From: Paenibacillus sp. V4I7
GTDB taxonomy: Bacteria; Bacillota; Bacilli; Paenibacillales; NBRC-103111
NCBI RefSeq assembly: GCF_030817275.1
Contig: NZ_JAUSZD010000002.1
Span: 434,001 to 498,000 of the forward strand
Length of the DNA stretch: 64,000 bases
Reading direction: 5' to 3'
The notes under the pieces were generated by a model that was not told the DNA's origin, made no database searches, and saw only the letters and a program-made list of their open reading frames with translations. The position numbers and the translations under genes are program-made. The number at the start of each line of letters is the position of its first letter. Within the stretch, counting starts at the first letter, position 1. This document shows, piece by piece, positions 1-6,240 of the stretch.

Positions 1-1
1 T

Positions 2-115
2 AAAGTTGCTAAAGGAGTTACTATGATGTCAATACCCTCTGGGCTTTGGAGATTAGATGCTTACATTGAAGAGAAGCTTTTTGGCAGTGTTGTTGCTCAA
101 GTGCATAACAAATAG
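2..115 (+). CDS. 3' end of an unidentified gene, cut by the window edge
   Basis: An open frame enters from the left edge and runs 37 codons to a TAG at 113-115, ending in VVAQVHNK. It contains MMSIPSGLWRLDAYIEEKLF, which has normal protein composition but matches no family I recognise. A short G+C-rich hairpin follows about 70 bases downstream, as expected behind the last gene of a transcript. The two ATG codons at 23 and 26 are in frame but lack a convincing ribosome binding site at the right distance, so I read this as the tail of a longer protein. Function unknown; that it is coding is likely but not certain. Confidence 0.45.
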   Translation, partial: KVAKGVTMMSIPSGLWRLDAYIEEKLFGSVVAQVHNK

Positions 116-184
116 TTAATTCTATTAGAACCGAGAATAGAGGTATTTCTACTTTTCTACCGAAAAACTATAGTTCAATTTCAG

Positions 185-208
185 AAGGGCTGCGGATTGC
201 AGCCCTTT
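185..208 (+). terminator. Probable intrinsic terminator
   Basis: AAGGGCTGC and GCAGCCCTT form a perfect nine-base-pair stem with a five-base loop. It is followed by a T-containing but interrupted tract, so its strength is uncertain. It would end the truncated gene at the left edge. Confidence 0.5.
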
Positions 209-253
209 GCTGTCCTTTCAATGGCCTTATTTAATTCATCTGGAGGTGACTAT

Positions 254-400
254 ATGAAATTTCTTTTAATTGCCATTATATTATTGCACTTACTTGGTGT
301 TATATCTGGATGTTCAAAAGATGAACAAAGTCAAAGTCACTTGGTAATTGACTACGATATATCTGTTTTAATAGAGGATAGTGAAGTTATACAAAATTAG
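254..400 (+). CDS. Very small predicted lipoprotein (48 aa)
   Basis: The ATG at 254 is preceded by GGAGGTGAC at a good distance, so it is preferred over in-frame upstream codons. The product begins MKFLLIAIILLHLLGVISGC, a short positively charged start, a hydrophobic core and a lipobox ending ISGC, which predicts signal peptidase II cleavage and lipid attachment. Only about 29 residues (CSKDEQSQSHLVIDYD onward) remain after cleavage. A strong terminator follows immediately, so it is a single-gene transcript. I recognise no family; small lipoproteins of this kind are often lineage-specific. Membrane anchoring is an inference from the signal sequence. Confidence 0.6.
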   Translation: MKFLLIAIILLHLLGVISGCSKDEQSQSHLVIDYDISVLIEDSEVIQN

Positions 401-403
401 TAT

Positions 404-426
404 CCGCCTAAATGGCGGTTTTTTTA
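404..426 (+). terminator. Intrinsic terminator after the small lipoprotein gene
   Basis: CCGCC and GGCGG pair around the loop TAAAT, followed by a run of seven T. It begins three bases after the lipoprotein stop codon. Confidence 0.8.
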
Positions 427-745
427 TTTTATCGGATCCAGGCCAAGAATATCGTCCGATTGCCGATAAAGCCACAGCGTAGGGCATTCAACCACAATCC
501 ATCCAAGATGACGTAAAGGAGCGACTATAACTTCTGCCCTGTTAAACCAGGCTGGGTTAACAGGGAAGTAATAAGATGGTTGTCCGTCGGCTCCTTCATG
601 AACGTTATGAAGGCGGTAAAATCAAGAGAAACGGAGCATTACGGGAGGAATGAACCCGAGATGTTCCGTTTCTTCATTAATGCCTTTAATCAGATCAACA
701 AATGAACCCAACCTCTTTGATTTGGAGGTCTTTGCTTTGGGATAA
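424..745 (-). pseudogene. Decayed minus-strand ORF of unknown function with an internal frameshift
   Basis: Reading the minus strand leftwards, one frame gives KRLGSFVDLIKGINEETEHL, then GFIPPVMLRF, and meets a stop near 622. A second frame continues at once with FYRLHNVHEGADGQPSYYF and runs through FNRAEVIVAPLRHLGWIVVE and LWLYRQSDDILGLDP to a TAA at 424-426. Joined by a single frameshift around 618-628 the two halves read like one protein rich in aromatic and charged residues. No start codon or ribosome binding site was assigned; the right boundary is approximate and meets the end of the neighbouring gene. I do not recognise the family. The call as a relic rests on translation alone. Confidence 0.4.
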
Positions 746-749
746 AAGT

Positions 750-1286
750 TTATAATACAAAAAATTGAGTAATAAACACAACGCCCGTCACTGACTTAAT
801 CTCAAGTATAATACCTGTGCGGTCACCCCGTACAGATACCAAACTATTGGCTGGCAGCAATGGTGATATTAATGCGCGAAGTATGGTATTGTTTCTATTT
901 CTTGCAGCTAGGACGAGCTGGGTGGCGAATGCGTTGTTACTGCCAATTTTACGGTATAACGGCAGAATCCTCTTAGAAATGCTTCTCAAGCTGATTACCG
1001 TTAAGCGGACTCTCCCTTTTGTGTTGGTCGCATTTTCTACTTGATTCGCCGGAGCCGGAGCCTTAAAGCCGATGCTAAATCCAAAACTATTGGTTCCAAA
1101 ATCGTTGAAACCAGATGTAACTTCCTTGAGTAAACGATTGAGTGAATCCAAATTATTGTTCCGGATCGCGATGGTTAAGCGTGTTGCATATACCGGATTA
1201 CAAACAATTTCACGGTAAATTGGGATCGTTTTCGTAGCCGCTTTTCGCAGCGCTACTACCGTTAATATACTCAATTTAAGTTCCAA
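750..1286 (-). CDS. Hypothetical protein with an internal duplication (178 aa)
   Basis: The gene starts at a TTG (1286-1284) directly preceded on the minus strand by AGGAGGGGAG, a strong ribosome binding site. The product contains two related segments: residues about 10-55 (VALRKAATKTIPIYREIVCN, then YATRLTIAIRNNNLDSLNRL) and about 98-142 (ISLRSISKRILPLYRKIGSN, then FATQLVLAARNRNNTILRAL). The shared pattern is a helix with IP/LPLYR/K followed by YAT/FATxLxxAxRNxN. Between them lies a Gly/Phe-rich linker (FGTNSFGFSIGFKAPAPAN) and the tail is hydrophobic beta-like. There is no signal peptide or membrane helix. A two-repeat helical fold is inferred; I know no function. Confidence 0.7.
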   Translation of the reverse strand: MELKLSILTVVALRKAATKTIPIYREIVCNPVYATRLTIAIRNNNLDSLNRLLKEVTSGFNDFGTNSFGFSIGFKAPAPANQVENATNTKGRVRLTVISLRSISKRILPLYRKIGSNNAFATQLVLAARNRNNTILRALISPLLPANSLVSVRGDRTGIILEIKSVTGVVFITQFFVL

Positions 1287-1562
1287 CTCCCCTCCTATTA
1301 AACTTATATAGTATATTGAATTCTTATAGTTTGGATTGGGTAGTTATATTGGGAGAATATATATTTGATGAACAAGTCTACGTCCAAATTATCCAACCGA
1401 TTTTAAATTTTTTGGACAACCGTTCTTTATCATTTTTTAATAGAGCATCCTCTATTCCTACTTACACGTGTTCATGGGCTTTTGTTTTTCTTTTGACTAT
1501 ATGTTCTATTAAGTATTGAGCTAATGCAGAAGTACGACAAGTTCTGCTATAAGCACCAAACA

Positions 1563-2761
1563 GTGCGAAAAGCAGGAAATTACAGCAGTAATTTTAACTT
1601 TACAACCAAGGATGGGAATGACGGAACCATGTATCCTGAAACCATCCCGCCAATACTCCTGCACGGTCAATGTTTAACAGAATAATGAGGTGTGAAGTAC
1701 AGGTAGATTCGACAGAACGAAGGCTGTAGCCATTCGAATAGAAAAGGTATGCGGGCGGATATGTCGCGCGGCTGAAAAACTGGATATGGTGAGAATGTTC
1801 GCATAGAAGCGATCTGACGAACTTCCGAATGTACAGGTCTAAAGTTAGAGCATGCGGAAACGTATGTACCATCAAACGATGGGGTGAGTGGCGTAAAGTA
1901 AAACTTTCTGCTCTGAAATACGCTATGCCGAACAATGGTGGCATTGGTCTCACAGGCTCAGAGGAAGCACCTAAGTTCAGAAAAGATAGCTAGGCTGTAA
2001 GGGACTTGGAAAACAAGGGACGTTGCTACAAGGGCTGTTACCCGAAACGGTTGCAATAAGGCACTTGCCGAAATGAATTTATCCTTGTGAGGGTAGGGGC
2101 ACGACCGAAGAAACCTCTGTAATGGAGGTGGAGGAACAGCCCCAAGTCTAATTGAAAAGAACGATCATTTTCCATGCGTGAATTGCACCGATCAGGTAGG
2201 AACGTGGGGACATCGCTTCATTTAGGAGGGGTGCCACAGTGCAAACTTTACGAAATTGGGAGTATTACGGCATGACGGAATCTTTTACGGATTTGCACGC
2301 AAGAGCGACAAACAAGGAGACTTTCTCACATCTCTACGAGATCGTCACATCCAGAGAAAATATATTGCTGGCATACCGTACGATGAAGTCCAATAAAGGA
2401 TCAAAGACACCAGGAACAGATGGATTGACCATCAAAGACATCGAACAACGACCCGAATACGAATTAGTGAGTGAAATCCAAAACAGACTTGAAAATTGCC
2501 ACCCTGAGAAGGTCAGACGGAAGCTTATCGAAAAAGACAACGGCAAAATGAGACCACTTGGCATCCCGTGTATCCTCGACCGGATCATTCAACAGTGCTT
2601 CAAACAAGTCCTTGAGCCCATAGCAGAAGCCCATTTTTACAACCATAGCTACGGGTTCAGACCCCTTCGATCTACACATCATGCCATGGCAAGAGTCCAG
2701 TTTCTTCTCAATCAAGCGTCGATGCATTATGTAGTCGACATCGACATATTGGGTTTCTTCG
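1563..2761 (+). mobile_element. Group II intron, 5' ribozyme part and start of its ORF (3' part lost)
   Basis: GTGCG at 1563 fits the conserved 5' end of group II introns. About 670 bases of structured non-coding sequence follow, with many short inverted repeats, for example AACCTCTGTAATGGAGGT near 2120. The intron-encoded reverse transcriptase then starts at 2239, as expected for an ORF in domain IV. The ORF stops being intron-like at about 2761, where the 5' end of another intron begins. No domain V/VI hairpin was found downstream, so this copy lacks its 3' end and cannot splice or move as it stands. The exact 5' boundary is inferred from the GTGCG motif only. Confidence 0.65.
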
Positions 2762-2775
2762 GTGCGCCTAGGTAA
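2239..2775 (+). pseudogene. ltrA: Truncated group II intron reverse transcriptase/maturase (LtrA-type)
   Basis: The start is a GTG at 2239 preceded by TAGGAGGGG; an ATG at 2272 is an alternative. Reverse-transcriptase blocks RT0-RT3 are recognisable: GSKTPGTDGLTIKDIE, IEKDNGKMRPLGIPCILDRI, QQCFKQVLEPI, HSYGFRPLRSTHHAM and YVVDIDI. The normal continuation (K)GFFD is interrupted after GFF: at 2762 the sequence switches to GTGCGCC and a stop follows five codons later. The YADD catalytic block, the maturase X domain and any endonuclease domain are missing, leaving 178 residues of the usual 420-600. It therefore encodes no active enzyme. Insertion of a second intron is the simplest cause. Confidence 0.85.
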
Positions 2776-2970
2776 GCTGGGTGCTTTCAGTGGGTGTAAT
2801 TCCCACCCGGGCAAAGGGAAAAGCCGCCCTACCCGGAATCGAGTCTTGAACACGTAAAGGTAACGATACGGGTTAAGCGTAGACAGAGCGACGTCCAGGC
2901 CGTAACGCAAGTGAAGCGATAGAGCCTCGTGAGATATCCGGGGGCCGACAAGGTCGAAAACTTGGAAGGC
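2762..2970 (+). mobile_element. 5' fragment of a second group II intron inserted in the first
   Basis: The sequence starting GTGCGCC at 2762 resembles the 5' end of a group II intron and is followed by about 200 bases of G+C-rich, hairpin-forming non-coding DNA, for example GGGTGTAATTCCCACCC. It lies exactly where the first intron's reverse-transcriptase frame is lost, between codons for GFF and the expected D. No reverse transcriptase, domain V or 3' end of this second intron is present, so it is a remnant. The right boundary is set by the start of a protein-like reading frame near 2971 and is approximate. Confidence 0.5.
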
Positions 2971-3063
2971 TATAGTACATCTGTAATAGTCGAATTACTA
3001 CAAAATGGACAGCCTATTGTCATCGTCGCTACTACCGCTGGTATATCTCGCGTGGGTGATTAA
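2971..3063 (+). pseudogene. 3' tail of a broken protein-coding gene
   Basis: One frame reads YSTSVIVELLQNGQPIVIVA followed by TTAGISRVGD and a TAA at 3061, with a good terminator about 20 bases later. The hydrophobic, alternating pattern looks like a beta-rich C-terminal segment. There is no start codon or ribosome binding site, and upstream DNA is intron sequence. The most economical reading is the 3' end of a gene whose 5' part was separated or deleted when group II introns inserted. Family unknown; short length makes the call tentative. Confidence 0.4.
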
Positions 3064-3079
3064 GTCTTAAAATAAGAAG

Positions 3080-3117
3080 ACAGCCCTCATCTTAACAACA
3101 AAGGTGAGGGCTGTTTA
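3080..3117 (+). terminator. Intrinsic terminator after the gene remnant
   Basis: ACAGCCCTCA pairs perfectly with TGAGGGCTGT across an AT-rich loop and is followed by TTT. It lies 17 bases after the stop of the gene fragment. Confidence 0.65.
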
Positions 3118-3161
3118 CGCTTACGGATCTAGGGGACCTATGTTGAGGAGGTAGAAGGTAA

Positions 3162-3412
3162 TGTAGGCACTTTTGTGTCGTTTAAGTAGGAACATTTGTG
3201 TCGTTAGAATCCCCTCAAATGAGTTTCTAGATATATTAATTTCCATCCTAGGGCACTAGATATACATTCATATTTCCTATTTTTGTGATTTTTATGTCGT
3301 GGAAAAACCGATTTTCTGTATTATTGGTATTTTCTTGTCGTTAATATTAATCATTTTTAATGATGTCGGGATTTTTTTGTCGCTAATGAGGAGATTTTCT
3401 TGTCGTTGTACT
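3162..3412 (+). repeat. Array of TGTCG-centred direct repeats, possible transposon end
   Basis: Seven same-orientation TGTCG cores start at 3176, 3199, 3295, 3336, 3364, 3378 and 3401; most sit in the context TTTTnTTGTCGTTA. The first two are near-identical 23-base units placed head to tail (TGTAGGCACTTTTGTGTCGT at 3162, then AGTAGGAACATTTGTGTCGT). A TGT tip followed by spaced copies of an about 20-base motif is the layout of TnsB/TniA-type transposase binding sites at ends of Tn7-like and Tn5053-like transposons; this is known for the families and only inferred here. No matching inverted end and no transposase were found in the window, so a solo relic or an unrelated regulatory array is possible. 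Confidence 0.5.
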
Positions 3413-3426
3413 TCTTCTTTCCTTAT

Positions 3427-3484
3427 TTATAATTATTATTAAAAAGGATTGACTTTTGTTATTATTTATTTATAATAATTATTA
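3427..3484 (+). promoter_or_regulatory. Promoter with two PerR/Fur-like boxes for the peroxide-defence operon
   Basis: A sigma-A type promoter is visible: TTGACT at 3449-3454, a 16-base spacer and TATAAT at 3471-3476. Two boxes flank and overlap it: TTATAATTATTATTA at 3427-3441 and TTATAATAATTATTA at 3470-3484. Both match the Bacillus PerR consensus TTATAATnATTATAA closely (13 and 14 of 14 defined positions, allowing for the central base). The second covers the -10 element, so a bound repressor would block transcription. Known PerR targets include peroxidases, which fits the genes downstream. Fur or Zur binding cannot be excluded from sequence alone. Confidence 0.75.
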
Positions 3485-3542
3485 TCTGATATGGATTCTC
3501 ATTGGACAAGCAGTCAGTATGGGTTGAAAGGAGTGCACAGCG

Positions 3543-4466
3543 ATGTATGATGTCATTATTATTGGAGCTGGACCGGCGGGAGCTTCAGCTGCTATCTATA
3601 CAGCAAGAGGAAATCTGAAGACACTCGTTATTGACAAGGCACCGAATACAGGAGCTTTGGCCATCACTCACAAAATTGCGAATTATCCGGGTGTAATTGG
3701 AGAGCTATCAGGTAAAGATTTGCTCGATACGATGCGGGAGCAAGCCAAATGTTTTGGGGCGGAGTTCATCCAAACAACGATTACAGCTGTAGATGTGGAA
3801 GGCGATACGAAGTATGTATTTACGGCTGACGGTATCTATGAAGGTAAGTCAATCGTAATCGCGACGGGTTCCAAAGGACGCAACCGTATGCTGCCTGGGG
3901 AAGAAAGCTTGTTAGGCCGTGGCGTTAGTACATGTGCAACGTGTGATGGAGCCTTTTTCGATGGCAAAACGGTTGCTGTCATTGGTGATTCAGAGGAAGC
4001 CTTGGAAGAAGCACAAGCGTTAAGTAAATTTACCGATAAAATATATTTCATAGTTCCACGACCTGAACTGCAGGGTGTTCATCACGTTCCAGTATTGCCG
4101 GGCACTGACTTTCTCTACAAAGCCAAACCGCTTGAAGTGCTTGGAGACAAGCATGTAGAGGGACTTCGAATACGTACGAGTTCTGGTGCAGAGGAAGTAC
4201 TCCATGTGGATGGTGTGTTTGTCTTCCTATCCGGCAGTAAGCCTGGCACAGATTTCCTACAGGATCAGGTTCCGCTGGACGCGGATGGTTTTATGATTCT
4301 GGATAGCTCGATGCAATCACCTATTGCAGGTGTATTCGGGGCTGGAGAAGTTAGACGCACACCAGTGAAGCAAGCGGTAGTTGCAGCTGCTGATGGAGCC
4401 ATCGCAGCCATGGCGGTCGATAAATTTATTAATAAGCGGGCTCAGCTGATTCCGCAATACAAATAA
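3543..4466 (+). CDS. Thioredoxin-reductase-like flavoprotein with altered NAD(P)H site
   Basis: At 307 aa it has the length of low-molecular-weight thioredoxin reductase. FAD-binding motifs are present at the N-terminus (VIIIGAGPAGASAAIYTARG) and C-terminus (GVFGAGEVRR), and the redox disulfide CATC sits in STCATCDGAFFDG near residue 135. The pyridine-nucleotide motif is unusual: the family's GGGxSAxEEA appears as IGDSEEALEEA, and the following HRR phosphate-binding motif is replaced by VPRPEL. Related NTR-like flavoproteins lacking these motifs take electrons from ferredoxin or a flavin instead of NADPH; whether this one does is inference. Ribosome binding site GAAAGGAG precedes the ATG. It is first in a PerR-box operon with a glutaredoxin and a peroxiredoxin, so it probably reduces the glutaredoxin. 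Confidence 0.85.
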   Translation: MYDVIIIGAGPAGASAAIYTARGNLKTLVIDKAPNTGALAITHKIANYPGVIGELSGKDLLDTMREQAKCFGAEFIQTTITAVDVEGDTKYVFTADGIYEGKSIVIATGSKGRNRMLPGEESLLGRGVSTCATCDGAFFDGKTVAVIGDSEEALEEAQALSKFTDKIYFIVPRPELQGVHHVPVLPGTDFLYKAKPLEVLGDKHVEGLRIRTSSGAEEVLHVDGVFVFLSGSKPGTDFLQDQVPLDADGFMILDSSMQSPIAGVFGAGEVRRTPVKQAVVAAADGAIAAMAVDKFINKRAQLIPQYK

Positions 4467-4495
4467 TCTTATACTCTACAAGGAGATGAATTCCG

Positions 4496-4735
4496 ATGTC
4501 TAATGTCATTGTTTATTCAAGTACAAATTGCCCTTACTGCCAACAGTTGAAAAAATATTTAACGGAACAAAATGTCTCCTACGAAGAAAGAAACATTGAT
4601 CTGAATGATCAATTCGGACAAGAGCTTCACGATTTAGGCTTGATGTCTTTGCCTGTGACAGTCATTGGCGAACACAAAATTTTGGGTCTCAACGTTACCA
4701 AACTTAAAAAAGCTTTGGCCGAAATCGCAAGCTAA
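4496..4735 (+). CDS. Glutaredoxin-family protein (NrdH-like, 79 aa)
   Basis: A single thioredoxin-fold domain of 79 residues with the active site CPYC in VYSSTNCPYCQQLKKYL at residues 11-14. The cis-proline motif SLPVTVIG and the GL helix at the end are typical of the short glutaredoxin/NrdH group. It sits 29 bases downstream of the reductase-like gene with ribosome binding site AAGGAG and 36 bases upstream of the peroxiredoxin gene, in one operon. The likely role is to carry electrons from the flavoprotein to the peroxiredoxin in the cytoplasm. NrdH-type proteins can also serve ribonucleotide reductase, but no nrd gene is near. Confidence 0.88.
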   Translation: MSNVIVYSSTNCPYCQQLKKYLTEQNVSYEERNIDLNDQFGQELHDLGLMSLPVTVIGEHKILGLNVTKLKKALAEIAS

Positions 4736-4771
4736 TACCATACAATATAAATAGATAGAGGAGAGCTAACC

Positions 4772-5338
4772 ATGACACAATTAACCGTACAACCCTCACC
4801 TTCTTTTGCTAAAATAGGGCTTCCTGCGCCTTCATTCTCATTGCTATCGACGAAGAATATGGAAACCTTAGAAGAGAAAATAACGCTTGAAGATTATAGA
4901 GGAAAATGGCTTGTTTTCTTCTTCTGGCCATTCGACTTTACATTCGTGTGTCCAACCGAAATCACTGCTTTCAGTGACAATTACGAGCAGTTCCTTGAAC
5001 TGGATTGTGAAATAGTTGGGGCTTCTGTCGACAGTGTGTATACACATAGAGCTTGGACTCAAACGCCGCGCGACCAAAGCGGTATCGGTCCTGTGAAGTT
5101 TCCGCTGGTCAGTGATTTCTCCAAAGAAACAGCACGCGCATATGGCGTGTTAGACGATGAAAGCGGCGCTGCGCATCGCGGATTGTTCATTATCGATCCA
5201 GAAGGCGTGCTGCGCTACCAAGTGGTCACGGATATGAATGTTGGGCGCTCTGTAGATGAGACGCTGCGTGTGCTTCAAGCGCTTCAAGCTGGTGGACTTT
5301 GTCCAGCGAATTGGAAACCAGGCGATAAAACACTATAA
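4772..5338 (+). CDS. Typical 2-Cys peroxiredoxin (AhpC/Prx1 type)
   Basis: 188 residues, the size of AhpC. The peroxidatic cysteine lies in WPFDFTFVCPTEITAFSDNY (about residue 58) with the family's conserved Thr/Pro/Cys pocket, and the resolving cysteine in GGLCPANWKPGDKTL near the C-terminus, so it is a two-cysteine enzyme that reduces hydrogen and organic peroxides. An N-terminal LTVQPSPSFAKIGLPAPSF segment precedes the core. Start ATG is preceded by GAGGAG. It closes the PerR-box operon and is followed by a terminator. No AhpF is encoded; the neighbouring flavoprotein and glutaredoxin are the obvious reductants. Confidence 0.92.
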   Translation: MTQLTVQPSPSFAKIGLPAPSFSLLSTKNMETLEEKITLEDYRGKWLVFFFWPFDFTFVCPTEITAFSDNYEQFLELDCEIVGASVDSVYTHRAWTQTPRDQSGIGPVKFPLVSDFSKETARAYGVLDDESGAAHRGLFIIDPEGVLRYQVVTDMNVGRSVDETLRVLQALQAGGLCPANWKPGDKTL

Positions 5339-5353
5339 GCTGCAAAAGTAAAC

Positions 5354-5388
5354 AAGCCTCAATCGACTCTCACTCGATTGGGGCTTTT
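5354..5388 (+). terminator. Intrinsic terminator of the peroxide-defence operon
   Basis: AAGCCTCAATCGA pairs with TCGATTGGGGCTT and is followed by TTT. It begins 16 bases after the peroxiredoxin stop codon. Confidence 0.85.
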
Positions 5389-5458
5389 GTGTGTATTCAA
5401 AGTCTGTTTTGAAGTATAATAGAAGAACTATATAGTTGAAGACAGAGAGGTTAGATGC

Positions 5459-5734
5459 ATGATGCAGTCCATATCGGACAAACTGTTTATGGGTTCATTG
5501 ATTTTACTCATGATTTCCATTGTGGTTAGCGGAATTGGCTTTCAATTCGTGAATTGGCGCACACAAGTGACAGATGAGTTAGATGGGGAGACGCAAGATA
5601 GCGGTTCTAGAAAGAAGGCCGTTATGGATCGGCAAGATAAAAGCTTGGGACGTGTGCTGCGTTCCTACTTATTTTGGATCGCGATAGCAGGCATTCTAAT
5701 ATCCATTGGACTTTCTTGGCTTAGCTCTAAATAA
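5459..5734 (+). CDS. Small membrane protein with two transmembrane helices (91 aa)
   Basis: Two hydrophobic segments, about residues 9-28 (LFMGSLILLMISIVVSGIGF) and 70-87 (FWIAIAGILISIGLSWL), enclose a charged cytoplasmic or external loop of about 40 residues rich in Asp, Lys and Arg. The start at 5459 has AGAGG eight bases upstream; the ATG at 5462 is an alternative. It stands alone between two terminators. I recognise no family and assign no function beyond membrane location. Confidence 0.65.
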   Translation: MMQSISDKLFMGSLILLMISIVVSGIGFQFVNWRTQVTDELDGETQDSGSRKKAVMDRQDKSLGRVLRSYLFWIAIAGILISIGLSWLSSK

Positions 5735-5739
5735 AATAT

Positions 5740-5778
5740 AAGGCGTATAACCCTCGGGATGAGTGTTATACGCCTTTG
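5740..5778. terminator. Bidirectional terminator between convergent genes
   Basis: AAGGCGTATAAC pairs with GTTATACGCCTT around a 12-base loop, with T-rich sequence on one side and A-rich on the other. It separates the small membrane protein gene from the convergent AbrB-like gene and can serve both. Confidence 0.85.
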
Positions 5779-5808
5779 TTGGTATCCTAATTTAACCGGA
5801 ATCATGAT

Positions 5809-6045
5809 CTAAACAATTTCTTCTACGCAGGAACTGCAGACCAGCTTGCCTTTGAAATAGGTCATATTCTCGAAATTACCGCAGAATACACAGGCCGGCA
5901 TATACTTCTTGAGTGTAATGCGCTCCGGATCGACATAAACCTCGATCGCGTCACCGATATCGATATGAAGTGTTCGTCGCAGCTCAATCGGCAAAACAAT
6001 CCGGCCTAACTCGTCTACTTTTCTCACTATTCCCGTCGATTTCAT
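5809..6045 (-). CDS. AbrB-family transition-state regulator with a Cys4 C-terminal motif
   Basis: The first 48 residues are nearly textbook AbrB DNA-binding sequence: MKSTGIVRKVDELGRIVLPI followed by ELRRTLHIDIGDAIEVYVD and RITLKKY, which forms a dimeric swapped-hairpin barrel. The C-terminal 30 residues differ from Bacillus AbrB: CVFCGN ... LVCSSC provides two CxxC pairs about 20 residues apart, suggesting a small zinc ribbon in place of the usual multimerisation domain. Length 78 aa against about 95 for AbrB. AGGAGGC lies six bases before the ATG. Paenibacillus-type genomes carry several AbrB paralogues, so I do not claim this is the orthologue. Zinc binding is inferred from the cysteines. 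Confidence 0.85.
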   Translation of the reverse strand: MKSTGIVRKVDELGRIVLPIELRRTLHIDIGDAIEVYVDPERITLKKYMPACVFCGNFENMTYFKGKLVCSSCVEEIV

Positions 6046-6184
6046 CTGAAAGCCTCCTAATTATTTCATTGACTTCGATCATTTATGTTGTATATTCAAT
6101 TCCACATATAAACTTGAATTCCTTTTATTTACTTCAAACATTTTAGTCAATTATCTGATTAATGCATGAAAGTGGACAGCAAAA

Positions 6185-6228
6185 AAAGGGCTTAAACGTG
6201 TTTCATTGAACACATTTAAGCCCTTTAT
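6185..6228. terminator. Bidirectional intrinsic terminator
   Basis: AAAGGGCTTAAA and TTTAAGCCCTTT pair, with an additional inner GTGTT/AACAC stem. It lies just beyond the stop codon of the coiled-coil gene on the minus strand. Confidence 0.85.
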
Positions 6229-6240
6229 ACGTATAAGGAT

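Noticed and set aside
817..1044. Plus-strand ORF of 75 codons
   Set aside because: Antisense to the internally duplicated protein, which has the better ribosome binding site and composition.
1316..1519. Plus-strand ORF of 67 codons
   Set aside because: Starts with TTG without a ribosome binding site, has low-complexity A+T-driven composition and no family resemblance.
1600..1953. Minus-strand ORF of 117 codons
   Set aside because: Lies inside the structured group II intron ribozyme region; the translation looks random.
2464..2910. Minus-strand ORF of 148 codons
   Set aside because: Antisense shadow of the reverse transcriptase and intron DNA.
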